Position numbers and translations under genes: made by a program. This document shows positions 44,726 through 54,312 of a stretch of DNA of 64,000 nucleotides, in pieces. The notes beneath the pieces were generated by a model. The model was not told where the DNA came from and did no database searches. It saw only the letters and a list, made by a program, of their open reading frames with translations. The stretch covers positions 1 through 64,000 of the forward strand of contig OY782871.2 of NCBI GenBank assembly GCA_963678555.2, given 5' to 3'. The first letter of the stretch is position 1. Every line of letters starts with the position of its first letter. This DNA is from SABI01 sp963678555 (lineage in GTDB: Bacteria > Spirochaetota > Spirochaetia > Sphaerochaetales > Sphaerochaetaceae).

Positions 44726-45931
44726 TTATTCATCTGTAAGGAACTGATGTAGTCCAATATGCTGCACTCCCTCTATGCTATCTTGGAAGTGTGGATCCAT
44801 CGTTACTACAAATTTTGGGTAGGAGTCACGGATTGCGAGTAGTGGTGCAAATTCTCTTTGTACTGTTTGCTCACTTTCAAGTTTAAAGGCAACCTGTACA
44901 TACAGTTTCCTCGGAGGTCGCTCTGCGATAAAATCAATCGCTTGGGTGCCCAGTTTTCCGATGTACACGGTATATCCTCGTCTGACCAACTCGTTGTGGA
45001 CGATATTCTCCAATATGCCGGAGATGTGCCTATCCCTATACCCAAAGACAGCATGCTGGAGACCGGTATCCGCCAAATAGTACTTTTCTTGTGTTTTCAG
45101 AAGTTCTTTCCTCTGTATATCATAGCGTTGGACTCTGGTGATCAGAAAGGAGCTTGCCAATGCATCAAGATAGGTATAGACGGTGTTTATATCGACAGAT
45201 TGTGCTTGGCTCTTGAAATAATCTGCAATTCGTTTTCCTGAAATAGTGCTTCCCACTGTATCAGCGATGAAATGCAAAATCCTACGTAACAACTCGATAT
45301 CACGGATCTTGTACCGCTGGACAACATCACGCAGAACAATTGAGTCAAAGATGTCGTTGATGATCATATAGGTTGCCTTCTCATCGTAATCAGTGGTGAG
45401 ATGGACAGCAGGAAAACCTCCTCGCCTGATATACAACCAAAGCATATCTTGTTGTGTTCCTTTCAGGCTGGATCTGAAAGTCAACATCTCGGAAAAGGAC
45501 AATGTCTGCATCTGAATATGAATGAATCGACCAGTAAGCAAGGTGGAGAGCTCTGATGAGAGCAACTGTGAGTTTGAACCAGTGATATAGACATCAAGGT
45601 GAAAGTCGAGGAACAGTGAGTTTACCGCTTCTTCCCAATCCTTGACGATTTGTATTTCGTCAAAAAACAGATACGCGGGGCTCTCCATGGTTTTTACACG
45701 TTCTGAAACGTAATCGTATAAAGCGATTGAAGAACGCAAGTGGAAGTACTTCATGCTTTCAAAATTGATTGAGATGATGTGCTTTTTCTCTACGCCTTCC
45801 TCAACCAATAGCTGTTGGATCAGCAGCATCATGGTCGATTTTCCACATCGACGTATCCCTGAAATGATCTTAATGAAAGGTTTTCTCATGAATGGTTTAA
45901 TTTTCTCATAATATAGTGGTCGGTTGAACAT
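44726..45931 (-). CDS. AAA ATPase with DUF4143-type C-terminus, second member
   Basis: 401 aa, same family as 4028-5254. P-loop SGIRRCGKSTMM at about residue 25, Walker B YLFFDEIQIV at about 93, VYITGSNSQLLSSEL at about 120, and a C-terminal segment GTQAIDFIAERPPRKLYVQVA resembling a degenerate nuclease fold. Sequence identity with the first copy is clearly partial, so they are paralogues or separate acquisitions. The upstream region has its own inverted repeat (46008-46033), different from that of the first copy. Confidence 0.85.
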   Translation of the reverse strand: MFNRPLYYEKIKPFMRKPFIKIISGIRRCGKSTMMLLIQQLLVEEGVEKKHIISINFESMKYFHLRSSIALYDYVSERVKTMESPAYLFFDEIQIVKDWEEAVNSLFLDFHLDVYITGSNSQLLSSELSTLLTGRFIHIQMQTLSFSEMLTFRSSLKGTQQDMLWLYIRRGGFPAVHLTTDYDEKATYMIINDIFDSIVLRDVVQRYKIRDIELLRRILHFIADTVGSTISGKRIADYFKSQAQSVDINTVYTYLDALASSFLITRVQRYDIQRKELLKTQEKYYLADTGLQHAVFGYRDRHISGILENIVHNELVRRGYTVYIGKLGTQAIDFIAERPPRKLYVQVAFKLESEQTVQREFAPLLAIRDSYPKFVVTMDPHFQDSIEGVQHIGLHQFLTDE

Positions 45932-46007
45932 GATTGCGTACTCCTTGTATAGGATTATACCCTGTAAAACTATCTAAGTAAATAAAGTTATTATTGGTAT
46001 AACCATA

Positions 46008-46033
46008 AAAACTTGCATAAAATGCCAAGTTTT
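46008..46033. promoter_or_regulatory. AAAACTTG inverted repeat upstream of ATPase
   Basis: AAAACTTG (46008-46015), ten-base spacer, CAAGTTTT (46026-46033), with TGGTATAACCA just before it. It lies about 75 bases upstream of the ATPase start. A candidate operator. Confidence 0.4.
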
Positions 46034-46367
46034 AATGATTATAACCCTAAAAAATCTCATCAGGCACTAGGAATGAGAGAGAACTCCCGAATCGTGTAAA
46101 ATCTCTGAAACAGGGCAATAAGAGTGTGATTTGCCTTGCCAAGAAAGAACCGGTACGGATACCGGTTCTCTGGTAGCATTCCTGAAGATGTGGTGAAAAA
46201 AGTTGAATCAACTAATCCATCATGCACCTTTAGTGAAGTTGCTGAACAATGAGCATGGGAGCAACTGAATCATGACCAAAACACGTATTCTTGGTGATAT
46301 TACCCTTCGATACCATTCTGAAATCTCGGAAAAGTATAGCTAAAACAGATAAGTCGTTATGATGTTA
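46034..46367. other. Intergenic with strong hairpin (possible Fic terminator)
   Basis: The 9-bp stem GAACCGGTA-CGGA-TACCGGTTC lies at 46147-46168; on the minus strand it is followed by TTTCTT, so it could end fic transcription. A short decayed reading (SIPEDVVKKVES) recalls a ribbon-helix-helix antitoxin but is not long enough to call. Confidence 0.4.
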
Positions 46368-47480
46368 TCACAGCTCAGAAATTATGTGAGGATTAAGGTA
46401 ATATCCTGTCTGCGGGCCGGTTTCACCGGAGGGTACCAGCAATCCTTTTTGGAGAAGCAGCTGAATATCTCTTGAGGCTGCTGCAGTGGAGCATCTGTTC
46501 ATCTTTGCCCACTTATCTGTTGACAGCTTCCCTATGAACGAACCCTCGGCAAGTTTGAATAACATAGACAACTGTCGGGAATTATAGACGGAGGGATCCA
46601 GATGTGCCATACATCTGGTAAGTCTCACACTCTTCTCATAGATCTTCAATGCTTCTTGCTTTGCCCTGATCGCAAGGTTGATATTCCATATCAGCCACTC
46701 AGTCAGATCCAATGAATCTGACTGTGACGTATAGGCATGTACCTGCCGGTAATACTCACCCCGGTTCTGCAACATCAAGGAAGACATACTGTATACCCTG
46801 TGAGTTTCATTGAATCCCTTTGAGAGTACGTAATCTGCCAGTGCCCGTGATATTCTCCCATTCCCATCCTCATACGGATGAATACAGAGGAACCATAAGG
46901 AGACTATGGCGCTCTTTATTATGGGTCTTATTTCATTCTCCCCGTTAACGAACTCGACAAGACGTTCCATCTCCCCCTGAATACTTTCCGATGGGAGACC
47001 TTCATAGATGAGTTCTTCCCGAATACCATTCCCCCTGCTGACATACACCGGGCTCTGCCTGTAGAGTCCAAAACGCTTCGGTTTTATTGCTGCCATCGAA
47101 GTAAAAAGAAGGGAATGCCACGTATGTATCCTTTCGAGTGAAAGAACGTCGAGATTCCCTGTTGCGTCAAGGACCAACGTCGAAACACTTTCAGCATAGC
47201 GGTCACTTCTTGCCCTCTTTTCCAGGTGGATATCAAGTCGGCTGCAAATTGATGAGAATACCGGCTCATCAGCAATGATTTCTCCCTCTATCTCCAGACT
47301 GGCAAGAATCTCATCAGTAAGAGAGCGTGCATGCATCCTTTCCTTTGCCTCAGGATCGATAAGAGAAAAAACTATGTCAGTGGCCTTCTTCTGCAGCAGA
47401 TACTCTTCGTAGCACGTCTGAATATCTTCCTCATCGTACGTATAGGACGGCCATCCAGGGTTGTTCCAGATATATGCCAT
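46368..47480 (-). CDS. Fic-domain protein (DUF4172 N-terminus), class II
   Basis: 370 aa. The N-terminal DUF4172 segment (YIWNNPGWPSYTYD) precedes a Fic domain with an intact catalytic loop HPYEDGNGRISR at about residue 220. An inhibitory helix motif SLEIEGE at about residue 57 matches [ST]xxxE[GN], so it is a class II Fic with built-in autoinhibition. A C-terminal winged helix (about 300-370) follows. It likely AMPylates an unknown target, perhaps with DNA-binding feedback. The start is preceded by GGGAG. Confidence 0.9.
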   Translation of the reverse strand: MAYIWNNPGWPSYTYDEEDIQTCYEEYLLQKKATDIVFSLIDPEAKERMHARSLTDEILASLEIEGEIIADEPVFSSICSRLDIHLEKRARSDRYAESVSTLVLDATGNLDVLSLERIHTWHSLLFTSMAAIKPKRFGLYRQSPVYVSRGNGIREELIYEGLPSESIQGEMERLVEFVNGENEIRPIIKSAIVSLWFLCIHPYEDGNGRISRALADYVLSKGFNETHRVYSMSSLMLQNRGEYYRQVHAYTSQSDSLDLTEWLIWNINLAIRAKQEALKIYEKSVRLTRCMAHLDPSVYNSRQLSMLFKLAEGSFIGKLSTDKWAKMNRCSTAAASRDIQLLLQKGLLVPSGETGPQTGYYLNPHIISEL

Positions 47481-47608
47481 ATGCGCATCTCCCAGTCAGA
47501 ACGATAGCACACAACACCCATTTAATCCATCATTATTGACAGGGTAGGCGCATTGTTGTTTCAAAATCTTCAAGTATGAGGGAGTAGTTTCAACATGAAT
47601 GTGTGATC

Positions 47609-47676
47609 TGTGGATATGCTACTCGGAACAGGTTTTCCACACACCGTCACTCAGCACTCTCATTCCCCTATTTCAA
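47609..47676. repeat. 68-bp dispersed repeat, copy 2
   Basis: Same length as copy 1, same TGTGGATATGCTAC start and TTTCAA end, eight or so mismatches. The outer TGTGGA/TCCACA pairing is conserved; the inner ACCTG arm is changed (ACTCG). It lies between fic and the DUF1413 gene. Confidence 0.7.
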
Positions 47677-47823
47677 ACCTGGTGCCTATATCAGTAGTGG
47701 GCTGCATCCATTGAACGGGAGGTGCGTGTGATCCCGTATGCCTTGTCGTCCCGGGAGAGGTGTTCTCTTCTTGCCTATTGCAATATCATGAACAATAATA
47801 CTATCAGTCGGAAGGAGGTCATC

Positions 47824-48057
47824 ATGTACGATGTGAATGCACTGCTTGAGGAAGCTGTCAGGGAGACTCGTCTGCTTGAACCGGGGGAGGTCTTCCTTGT
47901 CCGTGACCTGTTCAAGGGATACCTGTGGAACAGGATCCCCCGTGGGGAAAGACTCCTGCTCGGCTCCCTGTTTCTCAGCTCTGTCGGCTCGAATGATTAC
48001 CAGATCTCCGTCCATGATAAAGGGGTCTCAGGGCAGCAGCGGTATCTCAAGAACTGA
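47824..48057 (+). CDS. DUF1413-domain small protein
   Basis: 77 aa from ATG 47824 after AAGGAGG. The core FLVRDLFKGYLWNRIPRGER and LLLGSLF, then KGVSGQQRY, match the DUF1413 small-protein family, often found with toxin-antitoxin or phage genes. Function unknown. Only four bases separate its stop from the GntR pseudogene, probably a deletion junction. Confidence 0.65.
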   Translation: MYDVNALLEEAVRETRLLEPGEVFLVRDLFKGYLWNRIPRGERLLLGSLFLSSVGSNDYQISVHDKGVSGQQRYLKN

Positions 48058-48061
48058 GCCC

Positions 48062-48471
48062 CCTGTCGGGTGCTGGCGGAGAATCTCATGGTCGCAAGAG
48101 GATCGGTGAGGGAGGCGATCAAGATCCTCTCAGCCTATGGTGTGCTCGAGATACGCCGCGGGGCCGGAACCTTTGTCGCAATGGCATCCAACCAGAGGCT
48201 CTTCGACTCCCATCTCTACCAGATCCTCGTCCTGGAGAGGGACTATGCCTCCCTGACACAGGTGAGGCAGCTTCTGGAGGAGGGGATCGTACGCCTCGTC
48301 ATCGAGAGCGCACGTGATGAGGACCTTGAGTAGCTAGACTGGCTGATGCAGGAATTCCTCGGTGAACGTGACAGTGAGCAGTGCAGCCCCGAGCGGGCGA
48401 ACACCTTCGATATCGAGTGCCACCGGTTCCTGGGAAAGCTCTCACACAACCAGATGTTTAACGTAGAATAG
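48062..48471 (+). pseudogene. GntR/FadR-type regulator, broken
   Basis: Reads RVLAENLMVARGSVREAIKIL and YGVLEIRRGAGTFVA, the second half of a GntR winged helix, without the usual N-terminal helix. An in-frame TAG follows DEDLE at 48331-48333, after which the same frame gives LDWLMQEF and FDIECHRFLGKLSHNQMF, an FCD-domain continuation that ends at the IS3 boundary. So it is truncated at the 5' end, at the 3' end and by a nonsense codon. Confidence 0.75.
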
Positions 48472-48483
48472 AAATGTAGGGAA

Positions 48484-50107
48484 GGGGATGCGGACAAAAA
48501 GTTGGACTTTTTATGATGCTAGACCAAGACTCCTGCGATACTCAAGGGGGCTCTTCCCTCCCAAAGACATTTTGATCCGTTTTTCGTTGTACCAATAGAT
48601 GTAATCATCAAGCTGTGCACAAAACTAATCGATCGATACCCCAAACCAAGACCGGTTATAGAACATCTCGTTCTTCAATCTGCCAAAAAAGCCCTCGCAT
48701 GCCGAATTGTCGGGTGAGCAGCCTATCTTTGACATCGACCGGACCAACCCGGCAGTATCCATCCTCTCAATCCAGCCAGGCCAACGGTAGTGACTTCCGC
48801 GGTCGGTGTGCACCAATGGATACTCCCCGCGTTCAGTGTTCCCACAGCCGCATCCAGCATTGAGTTCACCATCTCGGCATTTGGGCTTGGGCCACGAGTC
48901 CAGGAGGTTACGTAGCCATCAAAACAATCAACTATTGGAGAAAGATATACTTTCCCTGCAGGAATACTGAATTCTGTGATGTCGCTCAGCCATTTTTCAT
49001 TGGGGTTCTCAGCATGGAAATCACGTTTGATGACATTCTCAACCTCCGGGCTGAGTTCTCCCTTGTATGAACTATATTTCTTTCTCTTCACGAAAGGGAC
49101 TACAAGGTCTTCTTCATGCATGAGACGAAGCACCACCTTCTCTGAGATGGGACGACCTTTGGAAGTCAGGACTGAATGTAACTGACGATAGCCATAACAC
49201 TGTCGGTTTTCAATGAATGCCTTTCTCAGATCTTTACGGACAAGTTCATACTTATCTCTCTTCATGGCATGATATTGATAGAAATAACTACTTTTCGCCA
49301 TATGCAGAGAAAGTAGCAGTTGCTTTATGGGATACTTAGAAGTTAGGGCATCGATAATCATTGCTTTCTCCCTGTTGGAGAGTGTATCGATACCGATGCC
49401 CTCATCTTTTTTTATTATTTCTGCCGCCTTTTCGAGAATGTCCTTCTCCATTTGGAGCTTCTGTACCTGCTTCTGCAGTTTGTCTCGCTCCTCTTTCAGC
49501 TCGTCGCATTCAGCTCTCAGATCAATCTCTTGTTCCGATGCAGGTTTCTTGGGTCCATTTTTAGATTTCTTTCTCATCTCGGGGTTGCCTTCCTCCCCAA
49601 GCAATTGTCGCTTCCACTGATAGATTGTGCTTTGGGTTACTCCAATCTCTGCTTCCAGCTGTTTCACCTTCTTTTCCCCGCTAGCCACAGACACTACAGC
49701 GTCCATCTTTTGCTTGTCCGTGTATTTTACAGCAGCCTTGCCTCTTTTTAAAGGATGACAACTAGAGGGAAGATCCTCATGGACCCATTCCCCAAGAAGC
49801 GGGCGGCAGGGATACCCGAGAACCCTAACCGTACGAGCAAGGCTTCTTCCATGTTCCAGATAGTATTGCACAGCTGCAGCTCTTTGCTCCGATGTATATC
49901 CCAATCGATTCTTTTTGTGCAGATCTCCGCTCTCAAGATACTCCCGGTATCATGCCTTGAGCATCTTGACATCTGGATACCCAAGCTCCCTGACAACAGC
50001 ACTAGGGCTCTTGTCAAACTTGATGTAAAGCTCAACAGCTTTCTTTCGCTCTTCGTATGAATACATTCCCTTCTCCTTCAAAAGTCCAGAAAAATGTCTT
50101 CACCCCC
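48484..50107 (-). mobile_element. IS3-family element, copy 2 (decayed)
   Basis: 1,624 bp with ends GGGGATGCGGACAAAAAG and the complement of GGGGGTGAAGACATTTTT. Same organisation as the copy at 5.6-11.3 kb. No target duplication. Confidence 0.8.
48511..50066 (-). pseudogene. IS3 transposase, copy 2, with two nonsense codons and a frameshift
   Basis: Restored reading starts MYSYEERKKAVELYIK at 50066. A TGA replaces the Trp codon found in copy 1 (MLKA-stop-YREYLE, about 49951), a frameshift occurs near the VHTDRG motif (about 48815), and a TAG follows VSID (about 48625). The end SLGLAS and the PDNSACEGFF site match the parts of copy 1 now separated by the RIT element, so it serves as the reference for that insertion. 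Confidence 0.82.
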
Positions 50108-50316
50108 TGTTGGTTGGCCTCGGCAAAAACTTCCTCTCCACCAAAAACAGTATAGCAACAGTAGCTCCGAACCGGATTCAGTCCAAGAGACTAACCATCC
50201 ATCCTTGAACCAGAGCAACGGCAGCGGGGTTGCAGAGAGTGTTCTGGAGAGCTTGAGCCAATCCATGTCTGAGACAAATTTCCCCCCCCACACAGGCTCC
50301 TAGGGCCATCGGTCCC

Positions 50317-51555
50317 TCAAGAGCCGACAATTTCCTTTGCATAGCTGAAGAGGGTCTGCACGCGGGCACTGTACGTGTTTTCCGTACTGAATGCAATGAT
50401 TCGTTCTTTGAAAGACTCATAGTCCGCAGCAACTGTGTCGATTGCAGCGGAAAAATCACCATCATCAACCAGATACGCATACGAGCGACTGTGTTCCACA
50501 GCGGGAAGGGGCGCGGAGATTGTCGGGAGATCGGCGGCAGCATATTCGTAGAGCTTCAGCGGTCCGCAGGAGAGGTTGAAGGGAGTCATAGCATAGGGGA
50601 TGATACCGATATCGCAGACAGAGAAGATCTCTGCGACTTCCTGACGGTTTTTCAACCCGGTAAAAAAGGTGTTTTCTGCCTTCTGTATGCGTGTATACAC
50701 ATCATGATACTCGTCCCCCGGTTTGATTCGCTCTTCACCGATAAAAACGAACGAATAGTCGGGATGTTCCCTGACAGCTTTCTCGAGGGCAGGGTAATCG
50801 ATTCTTTGATTCATCATTCCGATATAGACGATTCGCTTTCTTCCGATTCCTTCTCCCAGCGGGTCTTTGCCGGACTGTACCATATCTGTTTTTACCTGTT
50901 GAAAGAACCTCCTGTCAGCGGCATTCCTCAGCAGGAGAGTGGGCAGCAGCGGCTGGTATAGCTTCTCAAGTGTAGGAGATACTGTGCAGATGGCATCAGC
51001 AGTCTCACCGACCTCATCAATAGCCTTGAGAATTGTCGCTGCGCGTCGGGGGTCTCCCACCGGGAAATTGTCACTGCTGAACCAGATTATCGGAAACGTA
51101 TCGTTTCTGATATCACGACCCTGCTTTGACGTATCAAGCAGAAACTGGTCTTTGAGAGCTTTGACAAGAGGCACTGTTGTCGGTTCAGTAAACATCAGCA
51201 GCGGTTTCACGAAGCCGGCCCGGTGGACTGCCTTCAGTATCAGTTTCTTCATCCGCCTTACCGGCTGTTTCTTACCGGTATGTGCAGCTTCTCTCCAGTC
51301 CGGTCCCCACCCGTTGATCACCGTCAGCGGCATGCTCTTACTTCGATGGATACCTGGTATAAAGCCCCTCAAAGCTGAAACAGTGTTCCTCAGCATGGCA
51401 AAGGGTACAAGGTTAATAAGAAAAACCGGTTTACCCAGGTCTGAAGTCATTTCATGGGCAAGATAGTGGATACTGTGTCCCTGATTCTTGCTTTTCCCGT
51501 CCCATAGATAGTTGGAGAGTATGATACAGCAGTCAAAATCGGTCGTATTCATCAT
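50317..51555 (-). CDS. Glycosyltransferase (GT-B fold)
   Basis: 412 aa from ATG 51555 (MMNTTDFDCCIILSNYLWDG), ten bases after AAAAGGA; the frame extends 40 codons further without a ribosome site. The C-terminal half has the GT-B donor-binding pattern IVYIGMMNQRIDYPALEKA, YSFVFIGEERI and SCGPLKLYEYAAADLPTISAPLPAVE, as in GT1/GT4-like enzymes that act on surface glycans. It lies on the opposite strand beside the polysaccharide cluster. Donor and acceptor unknown. Confidence 0.8.
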   Translation of the reverse strand: MMNTTDFDCCIILSNYLWDGKSKNQGHSIHYLAHEMTSDLGKPVFLINLVPFAMLRNTVSALRGFIPGIHRSKSMPLTVINGWGPDWREAAHTGKKQPVRRMKKLILKAVHRAGFVKPLLMFTEPTTVPLVKALKDQFLLDTSKQGRDIRNDTFPIIWFSSDNFPVGDPRRAATILKAIDEVGETADAICTVSPTLEKLYQPLLPTLLLRNAADRRFFQQVKTDMVQSGKDPLGEGIGRKRIVYIGMMNQRIDYPALEKAVREHPDYSFVFIGEERIKPGDEYHDVYTRIQKAENTFFTGLKNRQEVAEIFSVCDIGIIPYAMTPFNLSCGPLKLYEYAAADLPTISAPLPAVEHSRSYAYLVDDGDFSAAIDTVAADYESFKERIIAFSTENTYSARVQTLFSYAKEIVGS

Positions 51556-51685
51556 AATTACGGAATCCTTTTCTTTTCGAAAGTTCATGGACACTACCAT
51601 TCCAGAAGATACTTCAGCGCTCAACCGAAGGGGCAGTCTCTTCTGGAATGCGATATTCAGGGAACGAGTACTCACCCGGAAGGGT

Positions 51686-52411
51686 TTACAGCAGATTCCT
51701 GCGCATGAAGGACTCCTTGATCACCTCCAGGTTGGCCCATGAGAAGAAGACCATGACCAGGAGTTCGAAGGTCTCTTCAAAACAGGGCAGCAGGAAAAGC
51801 AGGAACAGCGTATGGTCCTGCTGATTCGTAAATACCATCCCCTCAAACACATTCAGGATGATTCCCGCAGCTATGCTGAAAAAAGCCGCAAGATAGAGCA
51901 AGGTGATCTTTTTTCCCTTTCCTGCCAGACCAGCGGTTCTTCCCAGATCCCTCAACGTCCTGAAAGCCCATACTCCGGCGATACCGACAAGGGGTGCGAA
52001 GATAAGGATCCAGGCAAAGCCCAGGCTGGAAAAGATGGTGTCGTCAAGGATAGAAGCCCGGCTTGACAGAGCCTTCCCCAGAGCTTCATGAAGCTGAGCA
52101 GCTTCATCAGCAGAGAGAAAGAAAGAGAACAGGCCGATTGTTGTGAAAAACAGTCTGGAAAAACGGGAGGAGAATTCGACCCGTTCTTCCCATCCGATCA
52201 GCAGAAACGTCAGACCGGTGAAGGCCATGAAAATGGAAGAGAACCAGGTAGCAACATTCTGCTCGCGGCGAAGGTCAAACCGGTACCAGATAAAGTCCAG
52301 GCCGAGAAAACTCCATTCGGAAACGTAGGCAATAAAGGTGCTGAGGGAAAATAGTGCTGTCGCCAAGACTACCAGCGTAAACAGTTTCCTCAAAAAATGA
52401 TATGCAGACAT
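51686..52411 (-). CDS. Six-segment membrane protein of unknown function
   Basis: 241 aa from ATG 52411, seven bases after AAAGGAG; the longer frame from 52516 is not supported. Hydrophobic segments at about 11-33, 56-75, 87-100, 132-150, 170-192 and 198-224. SADEAAQLHE at about 99-108 and CFEETFE at about 208 place acidic and His residues at membrane edges, like a metal or catalytic site, but no family is recognised. It sits upstream of the glycosyltransferase on the same strand, 130 bases away, and may work with it. Confidence 0.7.
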   Translation of the reverse strand: MSAYHFLRKLFTLVVLATALFSLSTFIAYVSEWSFLGLDFIWYRFDLRREQNVATWFSSIFMAFTGLTFLLIGWEERVEFSSRFSRLFFTTIGLFSFFLSADEAAQLHEALGKALSSRASILDDTIFSSLGFAWILIFAPLVGIAGVWAFRTLRDLGRTAGLAGKGKKITLLYLAAFFSIAAGIILNVFEGMVFTNQQDHTLFLLFLLPCFEETFELLVMVFFSWANLEVIKESFMRRNLL

Positions 52412-52971
52412 AAAGGGCTCCTTTCCACGTACTTGCCATATAGTGATGCAACTGACACATGTTGTCAATTGATAGGTGTAACCGATACCCTGTACATGTA
52501 ATGTGTATGGTATCAAGATGTGATGATTCGCGAGAAAAACGGTTGTGTACGATCGATCCTTTGTAAGCGGCAGATCCTCCCGTTCTGTTCGAAAAAGGCG
52601 GACTCAGCGCGCGGGAACTGGTGGAAATGACCATAAAGATGACAGAGCAGGTATATCGCCGGCAATTCCGCTCTCTGAAGGTGTCCCTCAGAAGAGGTCT
52701 CTCTCCTGCTGAAAGGCGTCCTGGCCCTCTCCCTCAACGGATACACGTCGATCTCGATGTGCAGAGCGGTTCTGTATCTCTCTTTTTCCAAGGGGGGCGG
52801 TCTTCTAGCTCTACCTCGACGGCATTGTAGAAACGAATGCATCACACAGGAGGTTCGCAAAGGGGTCAATGAGATGGTTCGAGTGCAGTCGCCGTCGGCG
52901 CTGCAGACAACGATATTCGTTTCGCGCAAAACGTTCCTGAATGATTCGATTCATGATATGATGATCTGCAT
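52412..52971. other. Divergent intergenic region of the polysaccharide locus
   Basis: 560 bases between the divergent membrane-protein and O-antigen-ligase genes. No gene is recognised; short open frames have no domain. Promoters for both directions should lie here, but no near-consensus box pair stood out. Confidence 0.4.
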
Positions 52972-54312
52972 ATGAAGTTCCTACTGTTTTATCTGGCGCT
53001 GATCGTAGGTATCCCGGTGATCGCGGGAGCGACAGCATTCTCGAAGAAGCTCAAGTACCTCGCTGTGATTGCCATGGTCACCAGCTTTCTCTTTAACTCA
53101 CAGGTCAGTATCAACCTCATGTCCATGGAACACTACAGAGGCCCGGTGAGAGGCTTTGAGATCACCATTGCCGATATCATCGCAGTGGGTCTGAGTATCG
53201 GGATGATGCTCAGAGCCGGAAGCAGGATCGTCTGGAGACCACGGTTCACCATGCTGCTTTTTGCCTTCTTTGTGTTCTCCATCATCAATGTCTACCGCTC
53301 CGAGTACCAGGTGTACGGTTGGTTCGTTATCTGGCAGCTGTTCAGGATGGGCCTGATGTACTGGTGCATTTCCAACTTCTTCGCCACCGAGGAGTACAGC
53401 AGAACCTCGATCAGGGTCCTGATGAGTGCCTACACCGTCACTGCCCTGATCCTTACCCTCATCGCTCTCAAGCAGAAGTACCTTGACGGAATATACCGTA
53501 TCTTTGCGTTCTTCGACCATTCCAACACCGTACCCTCCTTCGCACTCTTCTTTCTGTGTGCGATCATGGTCTGGGTGCTCACTGACTCTGAGTTGAAATC
53601 CATCCCGTTCTTCATTGCTCTGACCTCCGGCCTGGGGATGACCGTGGCGATCCTTGCGACCGGTTCACGCACCGGGATCCTCACTGCGGCGGGCTCACTC
53701 GTTGCGGCTCTCATCATCGCGAATTTCCGTAAGAAGAGCACCCGGATCAAGTATACGACGATCTTCCTTGCTCTGTGCATGGTGGCGGGAGGATTGGTCG
53801 TCATCGACACGGTGATCGACCGCTTCCTCAATGCTCCAGAAGAGAGTGAGGAAGCGAGAAACGAATTCGAGATAGCGGCCATCATGATGGCAGATGATTA
53901 TACTACCGGAGTGGGACTCAACCAGTACTCAGAGGTTCTCACCGTCAACGAAGATTATCGACAACATATAACTGTCATGAAAAATGAGGAGCAGGCGGGA
54001 GTGGCCCACCACATATACCTGCTCACTGCCGCGGAGATGGGCTGGTGGGGGATGTATATCTTTATGTTCCTCATCTTCCTCTTCCTCCTCTCGATGTTCG
54101 TGAACGGCATTTCCTGGAAGAGCATGGAGCAGCGTCTTCTGCTGGCTCTCGTGGTGGGGTTCGCTGCCGTGTTCGCCATCGGGATGTATGAGTGGGTGCT
54201 GCGGCAGTCTCCCGTTCTCTATCAGCTCACTGTAGCCTCGGCATTTGCCCAGGCCCTGATCACACGCGTACAGAACGGGAAGACCCGTACGAAGGAACTA
54301 TCGTATGAATGA
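52972..54312 (+). CDS. O-antigen polymerase/ligase-like membrane protein (Wzy/WaaL)
   Basis: 446 aa, about 11 hydrophobic segments, with a large periplasmic stretch (about residues 285-350, DDYTTGVGLNQYSEVL to EEQAGVAHHIYLLTAAEMG) bearing the VGLNQY and H-IYL motifs of the Wzy_C/O-antigen-ligase family. It would polymerise or ligate surface polysaccharide at the outer face of the cytoplasmic membrane. First gene of a tight operon: the next start overlaps its stop by eight bases. Confidence 0.85.
   Translation: MKFLLFYLALIVGIPVIAGATAFSKKLKYLAVIAMVTSFLFNSQVSINLMSMEHYRGPVRGFEITIADIIAVGLSIGMMLRAGSRIVWRPRFTMLLFAFFVFSIINVYRSEYQVYGWFVIWQLFRMGLMYWCISNFFATEEYSRTSIRVLMSAYTVTALILTLIALKQKYLDGIYRIFAFFDHSNTVPSFALFFLCAIMVWVLTDSELKSIPFFIALTSGLGMTVAILATGSRTGILTAAGSLVAALIIANFRKKSTRIKYTTIFLALCMVAGGLVVIDTVIDRFLNAPEESEEARNEFEIAAIMMADDYTTGVGLNQYSEVLTVNEDYRQHITVMKNEEQAGVAHHIYLLTAAEMGWWGMYIFMFLIFLFLLSMFVNGISWKSMEQRLLLALVVGFAAVFAIGMYEWVLRQSPVLYQLTVASAFAQALITRVQNGKTRTKELSYE

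Noticed and set aside
46180..46260. Ribbon-helix-helix antitoxin-like scrap (SIPEDVVKKVES)
   Set aside because: Only about a dozen suggestive residues before a stop codon; cannot be distinguished from chance.
15638..49953. Stop-codon reassignment (TAG in IS30, TGA for Trp in IS3 copy 2)
   Set aside because: Stops fall only in IS or pseudogene sequence; intact host genes use TAG, TGA and TAA as terminators.
50108..50316. Hydrophobic open frame between IS3 copy 2 and the glycosyltransferase
   Set aside because: It starts in the IS end, has no family match, and may be a scrap of a membrane-protein gene; too short to call.
52621..52830. Short frame in the divergent intergenic region of the glycan locus
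   Set aside because: No start signal or family match; at most a decayed remnant.
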